Made by a program: the position numbers and the translations under genes
Notes under the pieces: generated by a model
Told to the model about the DNA's origin: nothing
The model's input: the letters and a program-made list of their open reading frames with translations, nothing else
The model's database searches: none
Source: an uncultured Clostridium sp.
GTDB taxonomy: Bacteria > Bacillota > Clostridia > Clostridiales > Clostridiaceae
Length of the DNA stretch: 63,324 nt
NCBI RefSeq assembly: GCF_900769625.1
Contig: NZ_CAAGHK010000031.1
Span: 1 to 63,324, forward strand
Direction of reading: 5' to 3'
Shown here: piece by piece, positions 34,533 to 43,937 of the stretch
How the letters are laid out: each line of letters starts with the position of its first letter
How positions within the stretch are numbered: position 1 is the stretch's first letter

Positions 34533-34750
34533 GCGCCAGAACTTAAGAGAGAGTAAATTAAATTATTAAAATATTATGCTCACTCAGTTTTAGTTTAATT
34601 AACTAAATTGAAGAGTTATAGTTTCACTTAAGTTGACGAGGTTGGGGAGTTATCGAAACTTCGGCGGGTGCCCCACGGTATAGCACTACCGTTAACAACT
34701 GGCAAAACTTTAAAGTGATTTAAAGTACAAATCCAGTTTGGTGTTAAAAC
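34533..34750 (+). ncRNA. glmS ribozyme-riboswitch
   Basis: A self-cleaving element activated by glucosamine-6-phosphate. The cleavage-site sequence AAGCGCCAGAACT starts at 34531, with scission expected between A34532 and G34533. Further conserved parts are GACGAGGTTGGGGAGTTATC, CTTCGGCGGGTGCCCCACGG and GGCAAAACTTTAAAGTG. Cleavage exposes the glmS mRNA to decay, giving product feedback on GlmS. It lies about 175 bases upstream of the glmS start. The intervening 34751-34910 shows another AT-rich hairpin (TTTATGC with GCATAAA) but nothing else recognised. Confidence 0.95.
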
Positions 34751-34924
34751 CTTCTAAAGTTTATGCTTTTGGTTTACGGGATTATTATACCCTTTTCTGC
34801 ATAAAATATCTTTATAGAAATTTTATGTGCCGTAGCAGAGTATAATACTTAGATAAAAATAAAATATTAAGAGTGCTTATTAGCAAATTATTAATAAGCA
34901 GAAATGAGGAAGGAAGAATATATT

Positions 34925-36751
34925 ATGTGCGGAATAGTTGGATATTTAGGAAGCGGAAAAGCAACATCATTTTTAATTAATGGATTATCAAAGTTAGAAT
35001 ATAGAGGATATGACTCAGCAGGTATTGCTGTTGTTAATAATGGAGAAATTGAAGTAAGAAAGTTTAAGGGAAGATTAGCTAATCTTGCTAACAATATAAA
35101 GGAACATCCAGTTGAAGGCAGTATGGGAATCGGTCATACAAGATGGGCAACTCATGGAGCTCCTTCAGATGTTAACTCTCATCCACATTTAAACAGCAAG
35201 GAAACAATTGCTGTAGTTCAAAATGGTATTATAGAAAACTACTTACCATTAAGAAACTGGTTAAAGGGTGAAGGATATACTTTTAAATCTGAAACAGATA
35301 CAGAAGTTATTCCTAACTTAATTGACTACTACTATGAAGGAGATTTATTCAAAGCTGTTACTAATGCTCTTAAGAAGCTTGAAGGAAGCTACGCTTTAGG
35401 AGTTGTCTGCAAAGATGAGCCAGATAAATTAATAGCTGTAAGAAAAGAATGTCCATTAATCGTAGGACTTGGAAAAGGTGAATCATTCATAGCATCAGAT
35501 ATTCCAGCAGTATTAAGCTATACAAGAGACGTATATCTTTTAGAAGATCACGAAATAGCTGTTCTTAAGAAAGATGGAGTTAAGCTTTATAATACAGAGG
35601 GTGATGAAATTACAAAGGATATCTATCATGTTACATGGAGTGAAGATGCAGCAGAAAAAGGCGGATTTGAAGACTTCATGTTAAAAGAAATTCATGAACA
35701 GCCAAAGGCTATCAGAGATACTATGGCAGGAAGAATTTCAATGGAAAAGAGTATGATTTTAGATGATTTAAAGATCACTAAAGAAGATTTAGAAAATACT
35801 GACAGAGTATTTATAGTTGCATGTGGTACTGCTTACCATGCAGGTCTTGTAGGTAAGAATGTAATTGAATCTCTTGCAAGAATTCCAGTTGAAGTTGATA
35901 TTGCATCAGAATTCAGATATAGAAATCCATTAGTAACTGATAAATCTTTAGTTATAGTTGTAAGCCAATCTGGTGAAACAGCAGATACTTTAGCAGCATT
36001 AAGAAACTGTAAGACAATAGGTGCTACTATAGTTGCCTTAACAAATGTTGTTGGAAGCTCAGTTTCAAGAGAAGCAGATCATGTATTATACACATTAGCT
36101 GGTCCAGAAATCTCAGTTGCTTCAACTAAAGCTTATACAACTCAAATTATAGGAATGTACATGATTGCCATGACATTTGCTAAGATTTTAGGTAAATTAA
36201 AGAGCGATAGATTAAATAAATTAAAAGAAGAATTGTTAGATTTACCAGGAAAGGTAGAACTAGTTTTAGAAGATAAAGATAAGATAAAAGCAATTGCTGA
36301 AAAGATGTATAATGAAAGTGATATGTTCTACTTAGGTAGAGGGTTAGATTATGCAGTTGCATTAGAAGGTTCATTAAAGCTTAAGGAAATCTCATATATT
36401 CACTCTGAAGCATATGCTGGTGGAGAATTAAAGCATGGACCAATAGCCTTAATTGAAGATGGTACTGAAGTAATAACATTATTAACTCAAGAAGCTTTAA
36501 AAGAAAAAATGGTAAGTAACGTTGTTGAAATCAAAGCAAGAGGAGCAAAAGTTACTGGAATCTGCTATGAAGGAACTAAGGGATTAGAAGAAGTGTTAGA
36601 TGAAATAATCTACATTCCAAGAACTTTAGATATTTTCGCACCTGTATTAAGTGTTGCAGTGCTTCAATTATTCTCTTACTATGTAGCAAAAGCTAAAGGA
36701 TGCGATATAGATAAGCCAAGAAATCTTGCAAAATCTGTAACAGTTGAATAG
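34925..36751 (+). CDS. glmS: Glutamine-fructose-6-phosphate aminotransferase (isomerising)
   Basis: Makes glucosamine-6-phosphate from fructose-6-phosphate and glutamine, the committed step to UDP-GlcNAc. 608 residues. The start is fixed at ATG 34925 because Cys1 after Met removal (MCGIVGYLG) is the glutaminase nucleophile; an in-frame ATG at 34904 would bury it. The N-terminal class II amidotransferase domain (1-240) includes GHTRWATHGAPSDVNSHPH; two SIS domains follow (about 290-420 and 460-600), with SQSGETADTL near 350 and the C-terminal KSVTVE that closes the active site. AGGAAGG precedes the ATG. Confidence 0.98.
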   Translation: MCGIVGYLGSGKATSFLINGLSKLEYRGYDSAGIAVVNNGEIEVRKFKGRLANLANNIKEHPVEGSMGIGHTRWATHGAPSDVNSHPHLNSKETIAVVQNGIIENYLPLRNWLKGEGYTFKSETDTEVIPNLIDYYYEGDLFKAVTNALKKLEGSYALGVVCKDEPDKLIAVRKECPLIVGLGKGESFIASDIPAVLSYTRDVYLLEDHEIAVLKKDGVKLYNTEGDEITKDIYHVTWSEDAAEKGGFEDFMLKEIHEQPKAIRDTMAGRISMEKSMILDDLKITKEDLENTDRVFIVACGTAYHAGLVGKNVIESLARIPVEVDIASEFRYRNPLVTDKSLVIVVSQSGETADTLAALRNCKTIGATIVALTNVVGSSVSREADHVLYTLAGPEISVASTKAYTTQIIGMYMIAMTFAKILGKLKSDRLNKLKEELLDLPGKVELVLEDKDKIKAIAEKMYNESDMFYLGRGLDYAVALEGSLKLKEISYIHSEAYAGGELKHGPIALIEDGTEVITLLTQEALKEKMVSNVVEIKARGAKVTGICYEGTKGLEEVLDEIIYIPRTLDIFAPVLSVAVLQLFSYYVAKAKGCDIDKPRNLAKSVTVE

Positions 36752-36761
36752 TATATAGTGT

Positions 36762-36802
36762 AAAAGCTAGGCATTTTAATTAAAAAGTGTCTGGCTTTTT
36801 GT
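36762..36802 (+). terminator. Terminator after glmS
   Basis: AAAAGCTAGGCA pairs with TGTCTGGCTTTT (wobbles included), followed by TTGTTG. Confidence 0.7.
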
Positions 36803-37085
36803 TGTTAAAGAATATGAAAATATGAGCAAAAGAAAAAGATAATTAAGATAAAAATAAATATTAGTTAATAGAATTTTATAAGTTATACACAAAAAGTATT
36901 AATTCGACAAGATAATAGATTTATTTTATTTAATTAAAATACTATAATACAATGAAATAATACTATATTTTACGAATAAAATTGTTTATACATATTCAAA
37001 AAATTTTTGGGGTGTTTTACGACGTAATATGATAAATGTATACTTTAAAAGATAGTATAGGAGTTTATAATAATATAGTTTAAGA

Positions 37086-37160
37086 AAGAATAATATACGC
37101 TTAATTACATCAGAAGATGATAGTTTAATTGCAAGTATTATTAGAAGTAATTTAAAGTAG
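37086..37160 (+). pseudogene. Possible remnant of a GNAT acetyltransferase N-terminus
   Basis: In the 555-base gap before sppA, one frame reads LRKNNIRLITSEDDSL then IASIIRSNLK and stops (TAG 37158). This closely resembles the first strand and helix of GNAT acetyltransferases, and no continuation is found. There is no start codon or ribosome site. The rest of the gap is AT-rich, with a small AAGGG/CCCTT hairpin near 37187 and no recognised gene. Confidence 0.35.
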
Positions 37161-37306
37161 CATTAGCAATTAAAAACTGCTGGCGAAGGGCTCCCTTTAT
37201 TTTACTTAAAATATAATTAATATTTTATGAATGTAATGATATTTTTCCAGTATTTAATTATAATTATATAAGGAGTAAGTTAATTAATTACAGGGGGAAA
37301 ATATTA

Positions 37307-38305
37307 ATGAATAAAAAGCAAATAATAGGATTAATTGTGGCAGCAGTAGCTTTTGTTTTTGTAAGTGGAGCAAGTGCTCTTATAAATTCATATACAAGTA
37401 GTATTGCAAAGGAGTCGGAGAATTCACTTAAATCGGCAGCTTTATCATCTGGTAATGTCAGCATTCCAAGTGAGGATTTTATTGGTGTTGTTAAGGTTGA
37501 AGGAGTAATTCAAGATACTTCTAGTAGTGGGAGCATATTTTCATCTTCAGAGGCATATAATCATCAAAAAACTTTAAATTATATTGATGAGATGATTAAT
37601 TCAAGAGATAATAAAGGAATTATATTGTATGTAAACAGTCCAGGTGGGGGAGTTTACGAATCAGATGAACTTTACTTGAAATTAAAACAGTACAAGGAAG
37701 AAACTGGAAGAGTAGTATGGACTTATATGGCTAATCAGGCTTGTTCAGGTGGATATTACATATCTATGGCTTCTGACAGAATTTATGCAAATAGAAATTG
37801 TTGGACAGGGTCTATAGGTGTTATTACATCATTAACTAATGTCAAAGGATTATACGACAAATTAGGTATACAAGAAATTGATATTACAAGCGGACCAAAT
37901 AAAGCCATGGGGTCATCTGGACTTGAAATGACAGATGAACAGAGAGCAATCATGCAGGGGCTTGTAGATGAGGCATATGAACAATTTGCTGGAATTGTGG
38001 CAGAAGGAAGAAGTATGGACATTGAAACAGTTAAACCTATTGCAGATGGAAGAATATATTCAGCAAAGCAGGCATTAGGGTTAGGATTAATAGATGATGT
38101 AGATACTTATGATAATATGCAGAAGGAAATGTTGGATACTATTGGCGGTGATATAATGATATATACACCAAGTAATGAGGAAAATGTATTTGCATCACTA
38201 TTTTCAAAAGCAGAAGGATTAAAGAGCAAATCTGATGCACAGGTGATTTCAGATTATCTAGAAAAACAAGGTAATGGAGGCTTGATGTATTATGCAAAAC
38301 AATAA
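37307..38305 (+). CDS. sppA: Signal peptide peptidase SppA
   Basis: A membrane-anchored serine protease (S49 family) that degrades cleaved signal peptides. 332 residues with one N-terminal membrane segment (residues 5-27). The catalytic Ser-Lys dyad is visible as QACSGGYYISMASDRIYAN (Ser near 147) and SGPNKAMGSSG (Lys near 198); NSPGGGVYESDELY marks the oxyanion region. Length fits the short Bacillus-type enzyme that works as an oligomer. A GGGGG ribosome site precedes the ATG. Its 3' end overlaps the next gene by 14 bases, so the two are translationally linked. Confidence 0.94.
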   Translation: MNKKQIIGLIVAAVAFVFVSGASALINSYTSSIAKESENSLKSAALSSGNVSIPSEDFIGVVKVEGVIQDTSSSGSIFSSSEAYNHQKTLNYIDEMINSRDNKGIILYVNSPGGGVYESDELYLKLKQYKEETGRVVWTYMANQACSGGYYISMASDRIYANRNCWTGSIGVITSLTNVKGLYDKLGIQEIDITSGPNKAMGSSGLEMTDEQRAIMQGLVDEAYEQFAGIVAEGRSMDIETVKPIADGRIYSAKQALGLGLIDDVDTYDNMQKEMLDTIGGDIMIYTPSNEENVFASLFSKAEGLKSKSDAQVISDYLEKQGNGGLMYYAKQ

Positions 38306-38822
38306 TCAACAGCAAATTTTGTATGCAGGTTTTTTAGTAAGATTATGGGCATATATTATTGATTGTATTATTGTAGGATTTGCAATGCTTATAATCAGGA
38401 TAGCTATGTTTATTATTTCACTATTTTTTCCTAATGCTTTTTTATTCAACCATATATTATTTAAGTTTTCAGTTGTAGATATATTTATCTATTTATGTAG
38501 TGCTGCTTATTTTATAATAATGACTTATAAATTTGGAGCAACATTTGGAAAACAAGCAATGAAAATAAAAGTGTGTAAAGAGCATGAAGAAAAACTATCA
38601 CTTATAGATGCAGTATATAGAGAAACTATAGGAAGATATTTAAGTGGGCTGATTTTATGTATTGGTTATCTGCTTATTGCAGTAGATAATAGAAAAAGAG
38701 CACTACATGACATGCTGTGTGATACAGTTGTAATATATAATTTTAGTGTAAAACGCCCAGAACCTTTATGTAGTGAAATTATTATTCCGGAAAATAATGA
38801 TGATATACAGGGAAGTATATAA
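38292..38822 (+). CDS. RDD family membrane protein
   Basis: 176 residues with three membrane segments (about 15-45, 52-80, 115-135). The RDD signature is LVRLWAYIIDCIIVGF (Arg then Asp in the first helix) and KFGATFGKQAMKIKV after the second. RDD proteins are of uncertain function; some are linked to ion or solute exchange. It starts inside sppA, and an upstream GGAGG lies within the sppA coding region, so co-expression with sppA is expected. A bidirectional terminator follows. Confidence 0.88.
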   Translation: MQNNNQQQILYAGFLVRLWAYIIDCIIVGFAMLIIRIAMFIISLFFPNAFLFNHILFKFSVVDIFIYLCSAAYFIIMTYKFGATFGKQAMKIKVCKEHEEKLSLIDAVYRETIGRYLSGLILCIGYLLIAVDNRKRALHDMLCDTVVIYNFSVKRPEPLCSEIIIPENNDDIQGSI

Positions 38823-38848
38823 TCAATATCTGCAATGAATTGATAATA

Positions 38849-38898
38849 AATCAGCATATCTATTTTAAATTTAAAATAGATGTGCTGATTATTTTATT
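38849..38898. terminator. Bidirectional terminator
   Basis: The arms are 38849-38868 and 38871-38890, about 19 of 20 paired with a very short loop; ATTTTATTT follows on the plus strand. It separates the RDD gene from the convergent unknown gene. Confidence 0.8.
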
Positions 38899-39454
38899 TA
38901 ACTTTTTTATATACAATTGGATCTATAAATCCAAAAGTTATTTTATCGTTTTTATAAAAGACTTCACTGACAGAGAGTGTATCTTTTTCAATGGTTTCTT
39001 TTAGAATGAATTTAGTTTCAGGAGTAAAAAAGCTGATACTTTCACCAGAAAACACTCCGTTATTTTCTGTGTATATCATTGGTGTGAATTTTTCTGATAT
39101 TTGTAAATCATTATAATTCATAATAAGTTGAGAATTATTGTTTCTGAAATCCTCTTTTGAAATATCCTTTGGAAGTTCATATGAAGTCAGGACTATTTGA
39201 TTATTTTCGTTAGTTGTAAAAAGAAAAAGGTGAGGAAGTATATTTTTAAATTTCCCCATATCGTAATAGCTTTCTTCAATGATAAAATAACCCTCAAAGT
39301 TATCAGGCAGATTTTCAATTTTATCGTTACATATTCCATTAATATGTTTTGCTTTAGGATGTACTATATTACCTTGCATTTCCTCATTGTTAATCTGCTC
39401 GTCATTATTAAATTCTCCACACAAGGTTTCAATAAAATTATTTAAAGTATTCAT
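38894..39454 (-). CDS. Hypothetical protein, 186 aa
   Basis: No family recognised. Soluble, mildly acidic, without signal peptide or membrane segment. It has conserved-looking blocks such as HPKAKHINGICNDKIENLPD (about 32-51), followed by FEGYFIIEESYYD and ILPHLFLFTTNENNQIVLTSYEL; the alternating strands suggest a small beta-barrel. The C-terminal half contains SFFTPETKFILKETIEKDTL, then a terminal FGFIDPIVYKKV. The ribosome site GAAAGGATG precedes the ATG on the minus strand. It converges with the RDD gene and is divergent from the MATE gene. Confidence 0.72.
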   Translation of the reverse strand: MNTLNNFIETLCGEFNNDEQINNEEMQGNIVHPKAKHINGICNDKIENLPDNFEGYFIIEESYYDMGKFKNILPHLFLFTTNENNQIVLTSYELPKDISKEDFRNNNSQLIMNYNDLQISEKFTPMIYTENNGVFSGESISFFTPETKFILKETIEKDTLSVSEVFYKNDKITFGFIDPIVYKKVK

Positions 39455-39534
39455 TGTCTTTCATCCTTTCATTAGTAGATATTACAATATATATTTTACA
39501 TATAGATAAAAAATCTGGTAAGGATTTTCACCTT

Positions 39535-39600
39535 AATTGACAATTGTCACATGTCAATTGTAAATTGACAATTGTCAATTGTCAATTACATATGTATACT
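39535..39600 (+). promoter_or_regulatory. Palindrome cluster over the MATE-gene promoter
   Basis: AATTGACAATTGTC occurs at 39535-39548 and 39563-39576, with extra AATTGTC units at 39577-39583 and an inverted ATGTCAATTGT at 39551. TTGACAATTGTCAA (39565-39578) is a perfect 14-bp palindrome. A promoter fits inside: TTGTCA (39572-39577), 17 bases, TATACT (39595-39600). The palindromes could be repressor operators for the MATE pump gene, or degenerate pieces of the dispersed repeat that carries similar TTGACAATTG stretches. Confidence 0.5.
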
Positions 39601-39722
39601 ATAGCAGTATTATTTGAAAAAATGAAATTAATTATAAATTTTAGACAAAAATTAATAATATTAGTATAATTTAATTATTGAGATAAATAGCAGATAATAG
39701 AAAGAAGGAAGATAATAAGAAT

Positions 39723-41096
39723 ATGGAAGAAACGATTAGTACACCAGAAATAAGAGAAAATAAAATGGGGACAATGCCTGTTGGAAAGTTATTAATGAAT
39801 ATGTCTCTGCCAATCATAATATCAATGATTGTACAGGCTATGTATAATATAATAGATAGTATATTTGTTGCACAGATAAATGAAAATGCATTAACTTCAG
39901 TTTCACTTGCATTTCCAATACAATGTCTGATGATTGCAGTGGGAGCAGGTACAGGTGTTGGTATAAATGCACTGTTATCAAGAAGTCTTGGGGAAAAAAA
40001 CTTCGATAGAGCTAATAAAACAGCTGTTAATGGAATATTCATAGTAGCATTAAGTTATATTGCATTTGCTGTTTTTGGGTTATTTTTTTCAGATTTATTT
40101 TTTAAGACACAAAGTACAGATATGCAGATAATACAGTATGGAGATGTATATTTAGCAATCTGCTGTACATGTTCTATTGGGTTATTCATGCAGATGACAT
40201 TTGAACGTTTATTGCAGGCAACTGGAAAGACATTTTATACGATGATTACTCAGGGGACTGGTGCAATTATTAATATAATACTAGATCCAATATTAATATT
40301 TGGATTATTAGGTGCACCAAAGCTTGGAATCGCAGGAGCTGCCATAGCAACAATTATAGGACAGTGTATAGGTGCAGGTTTAGCAATATATTTTAATTTT
40401 ACGAAAAACCATGATATACATATATCTTTTAAAAAGTTCAGACCTGATTTTCATATTATAAAAACTATATATCAAGTTGGGATACCATCAATAATAATGC
40501 AGTCCATTGGATCGATAATGACGTATGGAATGAACAAGATTTTAATGGGATTCTCGGGAACAGCAGTTTCAGTATTTGGAGTGTATTTTAAACTTCAAAG
40601 CTTTATATTTATGCCTGTTTTTGGGCTTAATAATGGATTTATACCTATTGTTGCATATAATTATGGGGCTAAAAATAAAAAGCGTATTACAGATGTAACT
40701 AAGATTGCTGTAGGAATAGCAGTGACGATAATGTTAATTGGATTAGCAGTATTTCAGTTATTCCCAGATAAGTTATTGATGTTATTCAATGCATCAGATG
40801 ACATGATAGCTATAGGTAAAGTTGCACTGAGAACAATAAGCTTAAGTTTTATATTTGCTGGATTTTGTATAATTGTAGGATCTGTGTTCCAGGCATTAGG
40901 CAATGGTATGTATAGTTTGATAATATCATTTGCAAGACAGATAGTAATCATCCTGCCAGCTGCTTATATTTTATCAAAAACTGTAGGTCTTGATGGAGTA
41001 TGGTTTGCCATACCACTTGCCGAGATAGGATCAGTGTTGTTAACAGTATTATTCTTCAAACAGATATATAATGATAAAATAAAAGCATTAAAATAA
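39723..41096 (+). CDS. MATE-family efflux transporter
   Basis: 457 residues with twelve predicted membrane segments in two homologous halves. The N-terminal KMGTMPVGKLLMNMSLPIIISM and the repeat-specific PIQCLMIAVGAGTGVGINALLSRSLG are typical of the NorM/DinF-like clostridial branch. It exports drugs or metabolites in exchange for sodium ions or protons; the substrate is unknown. GAAAGAAGGAAG precedes the ATG. It is monocistronic, with the palindrome-rich promoter upstream and a terminator downstream. Confidence 0.93.
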   Translation: MEETISTPEIRENKMGTMPVGKLLMNMSLPIIISMIVQAMYNIIDSIFVAQINENALTSVSLAFPIQCLMIAVGAGTGVGINALLSRSLGEKNFDRANKTAVNGIFIVALSYIAFAVFGLFFSDLFFKTQSTDMQIIQYGDVYLAICCTCSIGLFMQMTFERLLQATGKTFYTMITQGTGAIINIILDPILIFGLLGAPKLGIAGAAIATIIGQCIGAGLAIYFNFTKNHDIHISFKKFRPDFHIIKTIYQVGIPSIIMQSIGSIMTYGMNKILMGFSGTAVSVFGVYFKLQSFIFMPVFGLNNGFIPIVAYNYGAKNKKRITDVTKIAVGIAVTIMLIGLAVFQLFPDKLLMLFNASDDMIAIGKVALRTISLSFIFAGFCIIVGSVFQALGNGMYSLIISFARQIVIILPAAYILSKTVGLDGVWFAIPLAEIGSVLLTVLFFKQIYNDKIKALK

Positions 41097-41119
41097 GTAG
41101 ATTAAAAAATAGATATAAA

Positions 41120-41170
41120 AAAGAGTATTACTAATTCATATGAAGGATTTAGTAGTACTCTTTAATTTTT
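41120..41170 (+). terminator. Terminator after the MATE gene
   Basis: AAAGAGTATTACTAA (41120-41134) pairs with TTTAGTAGTACTCTTT (41148-41163), followed by AATTTTT. The remainder of the 425-base gap to the phosphorylase holds only a weak unsupported frame at 41181 and the cre-like site at 41450. Confidence 0.8.
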
Positions 41171-41449
41171 ATAAGAATTAATGTTTATATCAGCTGAACT
41201 TAAACACGATAACAGGCAGAGTGAGGAACATATAGCAATAAGAAAACTTAAAAATGATTTTTTCAATATATCATACAAATTGAAGTTTTGCATATAGGGT
41301 TTGAATTACAAAAAGTAGAAATACAGTTTGGTTTTAAGAATATTCAGAAATAATATTAAAAATAAAAAACGACTAATTTATATACAAAAAAAATAAAAAA
41401 TATACAAATGTTTATAGAATTTAATTGATAAAATAAACTTGAAATTAAA

Positions 41450-41463
41450 CGCAAGCGTTTTCA
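41450..41463. promoter_or_regulatory. cre-like / LacI-family site before the phosphorylase
   Basis: CGCAAGCGTTTTCA matches the CcpA cre pattern (TGWAAnCGnTnnCW) at all but two positions and differs from the mal-cluster operators. It lies about 70 bases upstream of the phosphorylase start, so carbon catabolite control is plausible. Confidence 0.5.
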
Positions 41464-41521
41464 TTTATAGAACAAAAATACGATTTCACATATAAATTAT
41501 AAGAGTTAGGAGAGATTAATT

Positions 41522-43780
41522 ATGTTAAAAAAGAATTTAGAACAAATTTTAGACAAAAAATTTGAAAAGACAATAAGCACTGCTACTAATGCAGAAATTT
41601 ATTCAGCTTTATTACAATTAACAAAGACTGAGGAAAAGGAAAAGGGAAACAATAAAGGTAAGAAAAAATTATACTATATTTCAGCAGAATTCTTAATTGG
41701 TAAATTATTATCTAATAACTTAATTAATTTAGGATTATATGATGAAGTAAAAAAAGTATTAGCTGAAAATGGAAAAGACTTAACAGCAATTGAAGAAATG
41801 GAATTAGAACCTTCATTAGGTAACGGTGGTCTTGGAAGACTTGCTGCTTGTTTCTTAGATTCAATAGCAACTTTAGGTTTAAATGGTGATGGTGTTGGAT
41901 TAAATTATCATTTTGGATTATTCCAACAAGTATTTGAAAATAATAAGCAGAAGGCTGTTAAAAATCCTTGGTTAACAGATGAAAGCTGGTTAAATAAATC
42001 AGATATTAAATTTGAAGTTCCATTTGGAGGATTTAAAGTTACTTCAACTTTATATGATATTGATGTAACAGGATATGACAAGCCATGTAACAAATTAAGA
42101 TTATTTGATATTGATACAGTTGATGAATCACTTGTTACTGATGGAATAGATTTTGATAAGACAGATATAGAAAAGAATCTTACATTATTCTTATATCCAG
42201 ATGATAGTGATGATGCAGGAAGAATATTAAGAGTTTATCAACAATACTTCATGGTAAGTAATGCAGCTCAATTAATATTACTTGAAGCTGAAGAAAATGG
42301 TTATGATCTTCATAAATTACATGAACATGTAGCTGTTCAAATCAATGATACACATCCATCAATGGTTATTCCAGAATTAATAAGATTATTAGGACAAAAA
42401 GGAATTGGAATGGATGAAGCAATTGAAATAGTTACTAAGACTTGTGCTTACACTAACCATACAATACTTGCTGAAGCATTAGAAAAATGGCCAATAGACT
42501 ATTTAGAAAAAGCAGTTCCACAATTAATGCCAATAATAAGAGAATTAGATAATAAAGTAAAAGCAAAATATGATGATGAAAAAGTATATATTATAGATGA
42601 TCAAAGAAGAGTTCATATGGCTAATATGGACATCCATTATGGATATAGCGTAAATGGTGTTGCAGCACTTCATACAGAAATATTAAAAGATGTTGAATTA
42701 AAGCCATTCTTTGATATATATCCAGAAAAATTCAACAATAAGACAAATGGTATAACATTTAGAAGATGGTTATTACATTGTAATAATGAATTAGCAGATT
42801 TCATAACTGAACTTATTGGAGATGGATACAAGAAGAATGCTGATAAATTAGAAGAATTAGCTAAGTTTGTTGATGATAAGAACGTATTAAACAAGCTTGA
42901 TAAGATTAAGAAGAATAATAAAATTGCTTTAAAGAAATATTTAAAGGAAACTCAAAACTTAGATCTTAATGAAAACTCTATCTTTGATATACAAATCAAG
43001 AGACTTCATGAATATAAGAGACAACAAATGAATGTTTTATACATCATTAATAAATATTTAGAAATCAAGAGCGGAAAGATACCTACAACTCCAATCACTA
43101 TGATCTTTGGAGCAAAGGCAGCACCAGCATATGTAATTGCACAGGATATTATCCACACAATCTTATGTTTACAGGAAATAATAGATAAAGACCCAGAAGT
43201 TAATAAATACTTAAATGTATTTATGGTTGAAAACTACAATGTAACAAAAGCATCTAAGCTAATTCCAGCTTGTGATGTTTCTGAACAGATTTCACTTGCA
43301 TCAAAAGAAGCATCAGGTACTGGTAACATGAAGTTCATGTTAAATGGTGCATTAACTCTTGGAACAGAAGATGGTGCAAATGTTGAAATACATCAATTAG
43401 TTGGTGATGACAATATCTATATCTTTGGTGAATCTTCAGAAGAAGTTATTGAACACTATAAGAATGAAGATTATGTTGCAAAAGAATATTATGAAAAAGA
43501 AAATATCAAGAAATTAGTTGATTTCATTACAAGTGATGAAATGCTTAGGGTTGGAGATAAAGAAAACTTAACTAGACTTCATGATGAATTAATCAACAAA
43601 GACTGGTTCATGACATTATTAGATATCGAAGACTATATCAAGACTAAGGACAGAGTATTTAAGGATTACGAAGACAGAGAAGCTTGGAATAAAAAAGTAT
43701 TAATAAATATTAGTAAAGCAGGATTCTTCTCTTCAGACCGTACAATAGCACAATATAATGAAGATATCTGGCATCTATAA
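41522..43780 (+). CDS. glgP: Glycogen/starch/alpha-glucan phosphorylase
   Basis: A PLP-dependent GT35 enzyme releasing glucose-1-phosphate from glycogen or maltodextrin ends. 752 residues, slightly shorter than enteric GlgP/MalP. Motifs: EPSLGNGGLGRLAACFLDS near residue 97, NDTHPSMVIPEL near 276, the phosphate-site arginine region FDIQIKRLHEYKRQ near 490, and the PLP lysine in EASGTGNMKFMLNGALTLGTEDGANVE near 600 (GNMK). No glg synthesis genes adjoin; the neighbours are a regulator and a neopullulanase-like enzyme, so it likely serves maltodextrin breakdown as MalP. Naming it glgP rather than malP is a convention. The ribosome site TAGGAGAG precedes the ATG. Confidence 0.94.
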   Translation: MLKKNLEQILDKKFEKTISTATNAEIYSALLQLTKTEEKEKGNNKGKKKLYYISAEFLIGKLLSNNLINLGLYDEVKKVLAENGKDLTAIEEMELEPSLGNGGLGRLAACFLDSIATLGLNGDGVGLNYHFGLFQQVFENNKQKAVKNPWLTDESWLNKSDIKFEVPFGGFKVTSTLYDIDVTGYDKPCNKLRLFDIDTVDESLVTDGIDFDKTDIEKNLTLFLYPDDSDDAGRILRVYQQYFMVSNAAQLILLEAEENGYDLHKLHEHVAVQINDTHPSMVIPELIRLLGQKGIGMDEAIEIVTKTCAYTNHTILAEALEKWPIDYLEKAVPQLMPIIRELDNKVKAKYDDEKVYIIDDQRRVHMANMDIHYGYSVNGVAALHTEILKDVELKPFFDIYPEKFNNKTNGITFRRWLLHCNNELADFITELIGDGYKKNADKLEELAKFVDDKNVLNKLDKIKKNNKIALKKYLKETQNLDLNENSIFDIQIKRLHEYKRQQMNVLYIINKYLEIKSGKIPTTPITMIFGAKAAPAYVIAQDIIHTILCLQEIIDKDPEVNKYLNVFMVENYNVTKASKLIPACDVSEQISLASKEASGTGNMKFMLNGALTLGTEDGANVEIHQLVGDDNIYIFGESSEEVIEHYKNEDYVAKEYYEKENIKKLVDFITSDEMLRVGDKENLTRLHDELINKDWFMTLLDIEDYIKTKDRVFKDYEDREAWNKKVLINISKAGFFSSDRTIAQYNEDIWHL

Positions 43781-43896
43781 TTTTTAGACTACAGATTTAC
43801 TAAATAAAAGGCAGATAAATAATTAATAGTTTATCTACCTATATAATTAAAATTAAGGCTACAATTTTATCAACCTAATAATATAGGTTATATAAT

Positions 43897-43937
43897 GTTC
43901 CTCATTAAGTTTTATACTGCTTAATGGGGAATTTTTT
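43897..43937. terminator. Shared terminator between glgP and the AraC gene
   Basis: GTTCCTCATTAAG (43897-43909) pairs with CTTAATGGGGAAT (43920-43932, wobbles), then TTTTTTA. It lies at the 3' ends of two converging genes. Confidence 0.7.

Noticed and set aside
36893..36901. Single TTATACACA DnaA-box match after glmS
   Set aside because: A lone 9-mer is expected by chance in 63 kb of AT-rich DNA; no cluster around it.
39671..40042. A 123-codon hydrophobic minus-strand frame over the MATE gene start
   Set aside because: Complementary to membrane-segment codons of the transporter; this mirrored hydrophobicity is a known artefact.
41181..41297. A 38-codon frame (MFISAELKHDNRQSEEHIAI...) upstream of the phosphorylase
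   Set aside because: No ribosome site, directly after a terminator, and no similarity recognised.
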